Positions 19,401-26,410 of a stretch of 26,410 nt of DNA are shown one piece after another (within the stretch, counting starts at the first letter, position 1; the number at the start of each line of letters is the position of its first letter). The DNA comes from JALYNX01 sp040905925 (lineage in GTDB: Bacteria > Actinomycetota > Acidimicrobiia > Spongiisociales > ZC4RG35), in contig JBBDQO010000088.1 in NCBI GenBank assembly GCA_040905925.1, forward strand, positions 1 to 26,410, read 5' to 3'. The notes beneath the pieces were generated by a model. That model was not told the origin of the DNA and made no database searches. It saw only the letters and a list, made by a program, of their open reading frames with translations. Both the position numbers and the translations under genes were made by a program.

Positions 19401-20758
19401 CGATGGACAGCCATCCCGGAGACCTCAGGCTCGGGCGGCGGCATCGCGATCGGGATCCGCCCTCGAGTGACTTTCCTGGTCTCGTTCCACCCGAGCCCGA
19501 TGACTACGGCGAGGAAGAATGCAAGGACCTGACCGCGTTGTCGTGCGATGATTCCCAGGTTGCGGACCACGCTGAAGGCGACAGCGAACGCCAGCGTGAA
19601 GAGAGTGCAAAACACCAGATAGGCGTTGTTGCGCCAATCCCGCCAGTTGCGGATCATCGCCGGGAATTTCCACAGGCTGAGGAGCAGGATCAAAGTCGTC
19701 TCGGCGGCGGCGAGGAAATGTTGCAGCTCCGTCGCCTCGAAAAGGTTGGGCCTGAATAGGACCAGGGCCACCGCTCCTGGCACGTCGACGATCGAGTCCA
19801 CCGGGCTGCCCGCGGCGATGGTTCCGTCCTCTGAGGTGCGTCGCGTTATCTCGGTGGTGAACGGGGTAATGTCTTCGAGATCGCCTAGCTCGAGGCCGAC
19901 TATGTCCGGGATGAGGGTGACCGCAAGGACCACGGCTGCGGCAGCACCGGCGAACGTCAAGAGCTTCCTCCCCCTGGCGAGGAAGCCGGCGCCGATCCTC
20001 AGCTTGGAGACGAGCAACGCCGCGACCAGGGCCAGGGCAACCAACCCGGCGATGTGGATCCGAATCAGACCAAGCCCGGTCAACGCCAATCCGAGGGGGA
20101 GGATCCAGCGCAGCTCGAAGCTCTCCAGGAGGCGGGAGATGAAATAGGCGGCCAGCCCGAGACAGAGGATGACCAGGGCGTCCTTTCCAATGCTCGACGG
20201 CCAAAAGGCGAAGGTTGGAAAGAAGAAGACGAGGAAGGCATAAGGCTTGAGCTGGTGGGGCTTGGCCCAGCGCCGAAAGGCGGCGTAGAGGCCGAGCTGC
20301 CCGAGGAACGAGAGCATGCTGAACATGACGAACCCACCCAGCAGATCCGGGGTGAAGATGGCGAACAGGCCGCCGGTGAAGGATTCCACGACCTGCGTGC
20401 CAAAGCCGCCGCCGCCCCCCGCAGAGAGGGGTGGGATGGTTCCCGACCTCCACTGTCCGGCGAGGTAGGTGCCTGCGGTGTAGTAGCTCAGCGAGTCACC
20501 CGACCCGTACACGTATTGGACCATGTAGTAACGCGCAAACGAGCCGAGGATCTTGGCGATGAACCCGAGGGTGACCCATCTCGTCAGCCAGGCGGCGTCC
20601 ACGGACCGACGCAGGGTCGAGGCGATCCCCGCCATCAGGAGTGTTGCCAGGATCGCCATCAAAACGACCCCGACCCCCGAGGCACCGAGGGCGATCAGCA
20701 GGCCGAGGCCGACCGCGGACAAGCCGGCCAACGCCCAGAACCACCCCTCGTTAATCAC
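19397..20758 (-). CDS. multi-pass membrane protein, candidate polysaccharide polymerase
   Basis: The 453-residue product is mostly hydrophobic, with about ten membrane segments. Conserved-looking polar motifs sit in the loops: YGSGDSLSYYTAG (84-96), FWPSSIGKDALVI (185-197), LIRIHIAG (231-238) and RRTSEDGTI in a larger loop near 300-330. The position between a phosphoglycosyl transferase and glycosyltransferases, the size and the helix count fit a Wzy- or EpsG-like polymerase, but no textbook Wzy signature is certain. A GT-C glycosyltransferase is the other option. The GTG at 20758 overlaps the GNAT stop (GTGA), and its own stop overlaps the next GTG, so the operon is tightly coupled. Confidence 0.75.
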   Translation of the reverse strand: MINEGWFWALAGLSAVGLGLLIALGASGVGVVLMAILATLLMAGIASTLRRSVDAAWLTRWVTLGFIAKILGSFARYYMVQYVYGSGDSLSYYTAGTYLAGQWRSGTIPPLSAGGGGGFGTQVVESFTGGLFAIFTPDLLGGFVMFSMLSFLGQLGLYAAFRRWAKPHQLKPYAFLVFFFPTFAFWPSSIGKDALVILCLGLAAYFISRLLESFELRWILPLGLALTGLGLIRIHIAGLVALALVAALLVSKLRIGAGFLARGRKLLTFAGAAAAVVLAVTLIPDIVGLELGDLEDITPFTTEITRRTSEDGTIAAGSPVDSIVDVPGAVALVLFRPNLFEATELQHFLAAAETTLILLLSLWKFPAMIRNWRDWRNNAYLVFCTLFTLAFAVAFSVVRNLGIIARQRGQVLAFFLAVVIGLGWNETRKVTRGRIPIAMPPPEPEVSGMAVHR

Positions 20759-21702
20759 AACAACTCCAAATCACTGGTGGCGATGTCCCAGGAGCGTAGA
20801 TCGAAGGGATCGGTATCGAGCTCGGTGAGAGGCAGGGCGACGAGCTGGAGTGTCTTCAACCCGGGCACCGGGAGCATGCCCGCCTTCTTTGCTGCAGACC
20901 TCTCCGGTGAGCCCTTGGAGAAGAAACCGGCGAGATACGAGCCGCGATTGATCGCACCAGCCCGGGACACAGCGCGTCGTCCGGCTCCTCCCAGAAGGTC
21001 GGAAAGGACCAATTCGATGCGCCCGCTTCGGACCCCGACTCTGATCACACCGGCTCCATCACCGTCGGGAATGCTCCCGTAGGGCACGGTGGGGTGGGAG
21101 CCGAAACGCCAACGCTGATATTCCACCGTCCTCGGTGTTCTCAACCCTCGGGGCGGGCGGTCATGCCTTTCGATCGGGCGGAAACTCCCTGCCCCAGGAG
21201 CCACCGTTTCCAGAGAAGGGGCATCGTGCCCGTCGGGGCGAACCCTGGGGCCGATCCGGAGCCGAGCCAATACTCCGATCGCACCCACCTCCTGCCAACC
21301 CATCGAAAGGTAACCGGCTCCGGAGCGGGGGTTGGGAGTGTTGAAGATGAGATCGATGCCTGTTTCCCGGGCCAAGGCGACAGCTTCCATTGTGAGCGTC
21401 TTGAAGACGCCTCGTCGTTCGAAGTCGGGGTGGGTCGCGGTGTCGACTGGTCTCACACAACGAACCAGGTGGCCTTGCACGGTCAAGAGGTCCCATCGCA
21501 TCAGGGCGCGCACTCCGGCGATCCGATCCCCGACCCAGGCGAGGAGCACTATCGACGGACCGAAGGGGTTGATCAGGTGCTTCCAGGCCCAAAGCTCCGG
21601 TGTCCGCCTGAGCAGGGCTGTCTTTCCGAGGGCGGCCCCGAGGACTTCGAGGATCCCGTCGACATCCTCCGGGCGGGCCGGCCTGATCTCCATGTCAGGC
21701 AT
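20755..21702 (-). CDS. GNAT family N-acetyltransferase of a surface-glycan cluster
   Basis: The 315-residue product has an N-terminal GNAT domain: MEIRPARPEDVDGILEVLGAALG, then LWAWKHLINPFGPSIVLLAWVGDRIAGVRALM. The acetyl-CoA loop region is THPDFERRGVFKTLTMEAVALARETG (about 90-115). GYLSMGWQEVG follows. The second half (residues 150-315) is less conserved and may be another GNAT-like lobe. Similar W-K-NPFG proteins are common in polysaccharide operons and probably acylate an amino sugar, but the substrate is unknown. The ATG at 21702 is preferred because GAGGTG lies five bases before it; the next ATG at 21693 is possible. It overlaps the upstream GT stop by eight bases. Confidence 0.8.
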   Translation of the reverse strand: MPDMEIRPARPEDVDGILEVLGAALGKTALLRRTPELWAWKHLINPFGPSIVLLAWVGDRIAGVRALMRWDLLTVQGHLVRCVRPVDTATHPDFERRGVFKTLTMEAVALARETGIDLIFNTPNPRSGAGYLSMGWQEVGAIGVLARLRIGPRVRPDGHDAPSLETVAPGAGSFRPIERHDRPPRGLRTPRTVEYQRWRFGSHPTVPYGSIPDGDGAGVIRVGVRSGRIELVLSDLLGGAGRRAVSRAGAINRGSYLAGFFSKGSPERSAAKKAGMLPVPGLKTLQLVALPLTELDTDPFDLRSWDIATSDLELL

Positions 21703-22807
21703 CGAGCACCTCGCCATACAACTTCTGGTAGTCGGCGATCATGCGGGCGATCCCGTATTCGGTCGAGACCAGCTCGGCCCCCGCCTGCCCCCACGACTTG
21801 GCATCCGACGATTCGAGGGCTTCCAGCACTCCGGCCGCCAGCGCCTCGGGGTCGCCGGGTGGCACCAGGAGCCCGGTCACCCTATCGATGACCACGCCGG
21901 GCACCCCACCCACCGAGGTGGCGACCACAGGGCGAGCAAGGGCAAGAGCTTCGAGGACGGCAAGAGGCAGACCCTCCACGTCGGCAGGGTTGACCACAAC
22001 GTCGGCGGCGCCGAGGAAGGCTCGCGCGTTCTCTCGTCTTCCCATGAACCGTATGTGCTCGGAGACACCTGCTGCAGCAGCCGACTCCCGCACCCTGGCC
22101 AAATCGCCGTCATGTTTCTCGGCGCCGACAGACACCACCAGCAAGTTGGGTTCTTTGGCCGCGATGAGAGCGGTGGCTGCGATCAGGTTCTCGTGGCCCT
22201 TGTGGGGGCGGATGTTGCCGACATGGACCACCAACCCTTGAGCGGGCTGCAGGCCCAATTCCGTTCGGACCGCCTGGATGTCGGAGGGGCTGACCGAAAC
22301 CGATACGCCGTTGGGGATCACCCGCGGAGAGGGTCCCGGAAACCCCACGAGGCTGTCAGCGACGGCATCAGAAACGGCGATGACAGCCGCGTTCCGCCCA
22401 TAGGTGAGCCGATTGACCAGCCGAGTGGGCTGTCGGTAGGAGCCTGCGATGTTGTGCTCGGTGTAAACCACGGGGGTTCGAGTCGCCAGGCGGGCCAGGA
22501 TTCCGGCGGTGGGGAGATGGCAATGGACGATGTCAGGCGCCCATTCGGCGAGAAGCGCTCGGAGACGGCGGTAAGCCGCGAGTCCCAGACCTCGCTCCGA
22601 CCCGAGACAATCGACACGGACCCCGCGTTCAGTGATCTCGCCCACCAATTGGTCCTTCCAGGGAAGGAAGTAGGCAACCCGATAGTCGAACCGCTGGCGA
22701 TCCCAATGTGCGGCTCCCTCGACGATGAGACGCTCGGCGCCGCCGATCCCCAACCCCTTGATCAGGACCAGAACGCGGACGCGATCAACCGGCGTCGACG
22801 AGACCAT
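21695..22807 (-). CDS. GT4-type glycosyltransferase
   Basis: The 370-residue product has a clear GT-B layout: VLVLIKGLGIGGAERLIVEGA near the N-terminus (12-32), IVHCHLPTAGILARL, VVYTEHNIAGSYR, VIPNGV and VVHVGNIRPHKGHENLIAA. The donor motif NPADVEGLPLAVLEALALARPVVATSVGGVPGVV has EX7E glutamates at 278 and 286. It is probably cytoplasmic and adds one sugar of the repeat unit. The ATG at 22807 overlaps the epimerase end by 23 bases; a slightly later start is possible. It is one of three GT4 enzymes in the locus. Confidence 0.92.
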   Translation of the reverse strand: MVSSTPVDRVRVLVLIKGLGIGGAERLIVEGAAHWDRQRFDYRVAYFLPWKDQLVGEITERGVRVDCLGSERGLGLAAYRRLRALLAEWAPDIVHCHLPTAGILARLATRTPVVYTEHNIAGSYRQPTRLVNRLTYGRNAAVIAVSDAVADSLVGFPGPSPRVIPNGVSVSVSPSDIQAVRTELGLQPAQGLVVHVGNIRPHKGHENLIAATALIAAKEPNLLVVSVGAEKHDGDLARVRESAAAAGVSEHIRFMGRRENARAFLGAADVVVNPADVEGLPLAVLEALALARPVVATSVGGVPGVVIDRVTGLLVPPGDPEALAAGVLEALESSDAKSWGQAGAELVSTEYGIARMIADYQKLYGEVLDA

Positions 22808-23669
22808 CGATCAGTTCTTGGAGACCCCGGTCGAAGGGCATCTCCGAGCGCCAGCCCAGAACCTCCTCGGCCCGTTTCGCCGACACTGTCGCGGGTGGCA
22901 CGTCGCCCGGTCTCGCCTCGCCGAATGTGAGCTCGGTCGGGAAACGTCGCACGATCTTCTCTGCCAGCTCTCGGATGGTCACGGTCTCGGAAGCAACGGT
23001 GTTGAGCGCGATGCCCGAAGCCTCGGAGTCGGCGGCGAGTTGGAAAGCCCTGGCGATATCGGAGGAATGGGTGAACTGACGTCCCTGCGATCCGTCTCCC
23101 TGGATGGTGATCGGTTCGCCGCGCCGGGCCCGGTCGATGAAGATCCTGAACACCGAATTGGGGCGCAGACCCGACCCGTAGGCGGTGCCAAGCCGGAGGG
23201 CAAGCGCGGAAAGCGAGCGGAGATGGGTGGCGGCCAGGACCAAGGACTCACCACCCAGTTTGGTGATGCTGTAGGGATGGTCAGGCATCGTCGGGTGGTC
23301 CTCGTCGAGTGGCTGGTAGCGCGGCGAACCGTAGACCTCCCATGTCGAGGCGTACACCAGACGTGCCCCATGCCGGAGCGAGGCCTCGATGACGTTGGCT
23401 GTCCCCAGCACGTTGACCTCGGCGGCAAGCGTTGGCTGCTCTCCGGCTAGATAGACATCACCGATCGCCCCGACGTGGGCAACGACATCCGCTCCGGCAA
23501 CGGCCTGATCCACCGAGTTGCCGTCTGTCAGGTCACCCTGGGCGAACTGAATCCCATCCTCCTCGAAGGGGGCCACGTCGAACGCGACGACCTCCCAATC
23601 GACGTCGCGAAATTTTCGTGCAATATGCCCGCCGAGAAAACCGGCAGCCCCGGTCACCACCACTTTCAT
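22785..23669 (-). CDS. NAD-dependent sugar epimerase/dehydratase (extended SDR)
   Basis: The 294-residue product has the Rossmann motif VTGAAGFLGGHIA at residues 5-17. The SDR catalytic set is present: STWEVYG (Ser108-Thr109) and YSITK with Tyr133 and Lys137. The substrate-side motifs RLGTAYGSGLRPNSVFRIFIDRARRGEPITIQGDGSQGRQFTHSSDIARAF resemble UDP-glucose 4-epimerase and related enzymes. The exact reaction cannot be fixed. The ATG has a strong GGGAGG site. It is the first gene of the six-gene minus-strand operon, with a plausible promoter at 23710-23738. Confidence 0.93.
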   Translation of the reverse strand: MKVVVTGAAGFLGGHIARKFRDVDWEVVAFDVAPFEEDGIQFAQGDLTDGNSVDQAVAGADVVAHVGAIGDVYLAGEQPTLAAEVNVLGTANVIEASLRHGARLVYASTWEVYGSPRYQPLDEDHPTMPDHPYSITKLGGESLVLAATHLRSLSALALRLGTAYGSGLRPNSVFRIFIDRARRGEPITIQGDGSQGRQFTHSSDIARAFQLAADSEASGIALNTVASETVTIRELAEKIVRRFPTELTFGEARPGDVPPATVSAKRAEEVLGWRSEMPFDRGLQELIDGLVDAG

Positions 23670-23870
23670 CTGTTCCTCCCAGAATCCTTTGCTTTACCGG
23701 GCATGATTGATCGTATTGCGACCCGGTGTCTTCCCCAACCCGTTGTCACATACTCCCACGACCACGTCCAGCGTTCAATTGCCACTTTCGGCAACGACCC
23801 ATCTGTGATAGCTTTCTCGGTCTGGGAGGCTCTGCCCGCACGGCTGAGCCGTATTCGGGAGGCGTTGAAG
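23670..23870. other. divergent intergenic region between epimerase operon and capD-like gene
   Basis: About 200 bp, less GC-rich than the flanking genes, holding promoters in both directions. The minus-strand promoter is convincing. On the plus strand TTGCCA at 23779-23784 could be a -35, but its -10 (TGTGAT, 23804-23809) has a 19-bp spacer and is weak. The plus-strand frame is open through it, but the peptide has no family resemblance. Confidence 0.5.
23710..23738 (-). promoter_or_regulatory. promoter of the minus-strand polysaccharide operon
   Basis: On the minus strand TTGGGG (23733-23738) and TACGAT (23710-23715) are separated by exactly 17 bp. This gives a leader of about 35 bases and a GGGAGG ribosome site before the epimerase ATG at 23669. 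Confidence 0.5.
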
Positions 23871-25793
23871 TTGTTGGGCGGTGCAATTAGTGGGGAGACT
23901 CTGCCAACGCGTGTCCGGCGAGCCGTTTCTGGGGCTGCGGCCAGGGTTCGAGCCGACATAGCGTTTGCTTTCATCGACATATTCATCGTGATCGCGGCCT
24001 ATGCCATGGCGTTGGCGATCAGGATGCTCGACCCGTTTGGGGTGGAAAACCCACAGTCCTTCTTCAGGGACTTCTCCAAAGTCATACCAATAGTCGTCGT
24101 GATTCATGTCGCGGCAAATGTGATCTCAGGGGCCTACGGCCATGTCTGGGAGCATGCCTCGACCGACGAGGCGATGAAGGTGGTAGTGGCCAGCTCTGTT
24201 GCCGGAACTCTTGTGCTCGCGATGTCTTACATCCTCAAAGCGCCCCAGTTCGACATCGTATTGCCGGTTGCAGTAGTGGTGATGGGCGCCTTTCTCTCAC
24301 TGGCCGGGATGGGGTTGGTCCGTTTTCGCTCCCGGCTCTTCTCTTTCAGGAAGACAGGCGGCGGGAACCGGATCCTGGTGGTGGGCACCGGTCGTGATGC
24401 GGCTGTGTTCGCACGTCAGGTGCCCACGCTCTCAGATCAGGGACTTGCAGTCGGGTTCGTCTCCGACGGCCATTCGGCCCCTGAGTCAGCTCGGCGGCTG
24501 GCGGGGTTGCCCATCCTTGGTCATGTAGGTCAGGTTGCCGATCTGGTGCGGGAGCACGAAATCGACGAGGTGGTCGTCGTGGGCACCGACCCGATCCGGA
24601 CCCGCGAGGTGGTCGACCGTTGTCTCGAAGTCGATGTTCGGCTTCGCATTCTCCCCGCTGCCGAAGACGTCATGGAGGATCGCTCAGGGGCGGTCGACGT
24701 CCGCGACATCAAGGTCGAGGACCTGCTGGCTCGTCCCCGGGTCGCCACCGACCTCGAGGAAGTGGCCCAGCTGTTGAAGGGCAAACGGGTTCTGGTGACA
24801 GGTGCCGGCGGGTCGATCGGCGGAGAGATCGTGGCCCAGGTCCTTGGTTTCGAGCCGGCGGGGGTGTGGGCCCTCGACCGTGACGAGACGCTCCTCCACG
24901 ATGCATCGCTGGGGTGGATCGGTGATCCCCACATCGTGCTCGCCGACGTCAGAGATGCGGAGAAGGCTCTGCGAACCTTCGAGAGAATCCGCCCCGATGT
25001 CGTCTTCCATGCTGCGGCTCTGAAGCACGTCCCGGTGCTCGAGCAGTTCCCCGACGAAGCGGTCCTGACCAACGTCATCGGAACCCGAAACGTCATCGAG
25101 GCCGGTTCGCGCGCCGGGATGAGCCATTTCGTGCTGATCTCCACAGACAAGGCAGTGGACCCGGCATCGGTGATGGGCGCGACCAAGCGAATAGCCGAGT
25201 TGATGGTCCAATTGGGGCAGCATCGAAACGACGGCTGTGTCTACACCGCGGTCAGGTTTGGCAATGTGCTCGGGAGTCGTGGAAGCGTGATCCCGACCTT
25301 TGTGGAGCAGATCAAGATCGGAGGGCCGGTGACGGTGACCGACGCCGACATGACCCGGTACTTCATGACAGTCGATGAGGCAGTTCAGTTGGTCCTCCAG
25401 GCTTCCGCCCTTGCAGGTGGCTCGGAGGTTTTCGTCCTCGACATGGGGGATCCAGTGAGGATCGTGGATCTGGCCCGCCGTCTGATCCGGCTCGCCGGTC
25501 TCACCCCTGGTGCCGATATCAAGATCGAGTACACTGGGCGCCGCCCCGGGGAGAAGCTCACCGAGAGCCTTTCGACCGACCCGATGGCCCTCACTCGGAA
25601 CCCACAGATCTTTGAGGCTCGACTTGGCCACCCAACTGCATATTTTGTGCTCGACAGCATCGCTGATCTCGAAGATGCCGCCCATGCCGGAAACCAGGAA
25701 GAAGTGAGACGTCTGCTCTCCCATCTGGCAAGTGCGGCCATTGGCATCGAGCCCCAAGCAAAGGCTGCTGAGTTCGAACCACAATGGAGTTGA
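23871..25793 (+). CDS. membrane-bound nucleotide-sugar 4,6-dehydratase (CapD/PglF/WbpM family)
   Basis: This protein probably converts UDP-GlcNAc to a 4-keto-6-deoxy sugar for surface glycan synthesis. It is 640 residues with the TTG start. Four N-terminal membrane helices come first (DIAFAFIDIFIVIAAYAMALAI onward), then a CoA-binding-like Rossmann domain (ILVVGTGRDAAVFARQV). The catalytic SDR domain has VTGAGGSIGGEI, AALKHVPVLE, and ISTDKAVDPASVMGATKR, where Met replaces the usual SDR tyrosine, as in PglF. TTG at 23871 is chosen because GGGAGG lies eight bases upstream and the result fits the family length; GTG 23805 and ATG 23703 are in-frame alternatives without ribosome sites. It overlaps the Wzz-like start by ten bases. 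Confidence 0.9.
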   Translation: MLGGAISGETLPTRVRRAVSGAAARVRADIAFAFIDIFIVIAAYAMALAIRMLDPFGVENPQSFFRDFSKVIPIVVVIHVAANVISGAYGHVWEHASTDEAMKVVVASSVAGTLVLAMSYILKAPQFDIVLPVAVVVMGAFLSLAGMGLVRFRSRLFSFRKTGGGNRILVVGTGRDAAVFARQVPTLSDQGLAVGFVSDGHSAPESARRLAGLPILGHVGQVADLVREHEIDEVVVVGTDPIRTREVVDRCLEVDVRLRILPAAEDVMEDRSGAVDVRDIKVEDLLARPRVATDLEEVAQLLKGKRVLVTGAGGSIGGEIVAQVLGFEPAGVWALDRDETLLHDASLGWIGDPHIVLADVRDAEKALRTFERIRPDVVFHAAALKHVPVLEQFPDEAVLTNVIGTRNVIEAGSRAGMSHFVLISTDKAVDPASVMGATKRIAELMVQLGQHRNDGCVYTAVRFGNVLGSRGSVIPTFVEQIKIGGPVTVTDADMTRYFMTVDEAVQLVLQASALAGGSEVFVLDMGDPVRIVDLARRLIRLAGLTPGADIKIEYTGRRPGEKLTESLSTDPMALTRNPQIFEARLGHPTAYFVLDSIADLEDAAHAGNQEEVRRLLSHLASAAIGIEPQAKAAEFEPQWS

Positions 25794-26410
25794 AGCGGCT
25801 GCTCCGGGTCTTTCGTGACCGTTGGTTCATCGTCCTCGGCGTCGGGCTGCTCGGGCTGTTCGCCGGTTGGTACTTCACCGACCTCGCCAACGACAACCGT
25901 GAGGAACAGATCCAGGCCACCATCGCCATCCGCTTCGATGTGCAGGAAGGGCAGACCGCCGAGGCTCTCGAAGCACAGAGGGATGCCACGCTGGACCGGG
26001 CGACGCTGGCAGCCGGTGAGCTACTCCTCGCTGACCCAACCTCCAAGATCGAGATCGATCCCATCACCGGCCGTCTTGCGTTTCGCGCCATCGGCAACAC
26101 CAATGATGAGGCCGACGAGAAGGCGAGGGCGCTGGTCCAAGCCTATTTCGCGGTCGATCCCGCCGCCGGCGGATTAGTGGAAGACCGGCTCGAGGAGATC
26201 CTTCAACAGGCCGACCAACTGGAGGCTCGGATCGCCGAGCTGCAGATATCGCTCACACCCGAAGAGCAGGCGCTGGTCAACCGCCACGCCTTCCTCGACG
26301 AACAGATCATTGCCACCAACCAAGCCCTTATCCAGCTTTACGTCGAGGAAGCCGCTGCTTCAGCGGCGGAGGCCCCCGAAATCGTCTCACGGCGTCAGGG
26401 AGTCCAGGAC
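25784..26410 (+). CDS. Wzz/GumC-type polysaccharide chain-length protein, N-terminal part (runs off the edge)
   Basis: The frame starts at ATG 25784 and stays open for 209 codons to the window end. It begins MELKRLLRVFRDRWFIVLGVGLLGLFAGWYFT: a short basic cytoplasmic tail and one membrane helix (about 15-32), the layout of Wzz-domain polysaccharide co-polymerases. The external part has repeated Glu/Gln/Ala-rich heptad-like stretches (VEDRLEEILQQADQLEARIAELQ, then LDEQIIATNQALIQLYVEEAAASAAE) typical of their coiled coils. A C-terminal kinase domain, as in actinobacterial BY-kinases, could follow beyond the window. It overlaps the capD-like stop by ten bases, so it is translationally coupled. 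Confidence 0.8.
   Translation, partial: MELKRLLRVFRDRWFIVLGVGLLGLFAGWYFTDLANDNREEQIQATIAIRFDVQEGQTAEALEAQRDATLDRATLAAGELLLADPTSKIEIDPITGRLAFRAIGNTNDEADEKARALVQAYFAVDPAAGGLVEDRLEEILQQADQLEARIAELQISLTPEEQALVNRHAFLDEQIIATNQALIQLYVEEAAASAAEAPEIVSRRQGVQD

Noticed and set aside
20054..21082. A 342-codon plus-strand open frame opposite the membrane protein and GNAT genes
   Set aside because: The product is a low-complexity Glu/Gly/Arg/Pro mixture made by reading hydrophobic codons backwards; it has no start signal or family motif.
21332..22930. A 532-codon plus-strand open frame opposite the GNAT, GT4 and epimerase genes
   Set aside because: The minus strand encodes three proteins with intact family motifs; the plus-strand peptide is rich in Arg, Gly and His and shows no family pattern. 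Long antisense frames are expected at this GC content.
23703..23870. An N-terminal extension of the capD-like gene from ATG 23703 or GTG 23805
   Set aside because: No ribosome site precedes either codon, the extra peptide looks non-coding, and TTG 23871 has GGGAGG at good spacing. The start remains uncertain.

Overview
The window looks like a piece of a draft or metagenome-assembled genome of a high-GC Gram-positive bacterium. Actinobacteria are the best fit, perhaps an Acidimicrobiia-like lineage; that rank is inference. The basis is the GC-rich sequence, frequent GTG/TTG starts, several starts sitting 6-8 nt behind a -10 box (leaderless style), a short-LID adenylate kinase, and gene order: adk-map-rpmJ-rpsM-rpsK-rpsD-rpoA-rplQ, then coaA, truA, rplM-rpsI-glmM, glmS and acpS, a core set found close together in actinobacteria.

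Region 1 (1-4413) is the end of the spc operon and the alpha operon: adenylate kinase, methionine aminopeptidase, L36, S13, S11, S4, RNA polymerase alpha and L17. infA (IF-1), usually between map and rpmJ, is not there. Region 2 (4414-8470) holds two small membrane-protein genes on the minus strand (one broken by a 100-N scaffold gap that looks artificial), pantothenate kinase, a Yip1-like membrane protein, TruA and a small TTG-start gene. Region 3 (8469-14080) holds threonine ammonia-lyase, L13-S9, phosphoglucosamine mutase and GlmS. The glmS leader contains a clear glmS self-cleaving ribozyme, so UDP-GlcNAc precursor synthesis is probably under GlcN6P feedback control. Region 4 (14081-15769) has a palindrome beside a 10-N gap, a YceI gene divergent from a MarR regulator with two identical operator-like sites between them, and acpS.

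Region 5 (15772-26410) is a cell-surface polysaccharide locus: two plus-strand GT4 glycosyltransferases; a tightly overlapping minus-strand operon (SDR epimerase, GT4, GNAT, multi-pass membrane protein, PglC-type phosphoglycosyl transferase, sugar formyltransferase); then a plus-strand membrane-bound CapD/PglF-type nucleotide-sugar dehydratase and the start of a Wzz-type chain-length protein that runs off the edge. Together they suggest synthesis of a lipid-linked repeat unit probably containing an N-formylated amino sugar, made from the UDP-GlcNAc pool fed by GlmS and GlmM.

The most unusual signal is non-coding. Two 45-bp intergenic hairpins (6808-6852 on plus, 12187-12231 on minus) agree at 33 of 45 positions with a compensatory stem change. 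Their core, GGGGTCAWAYSCGG, recurs upstream of rpmJ. This may be an undescribed REP-like or structured RNA element family in this genome.
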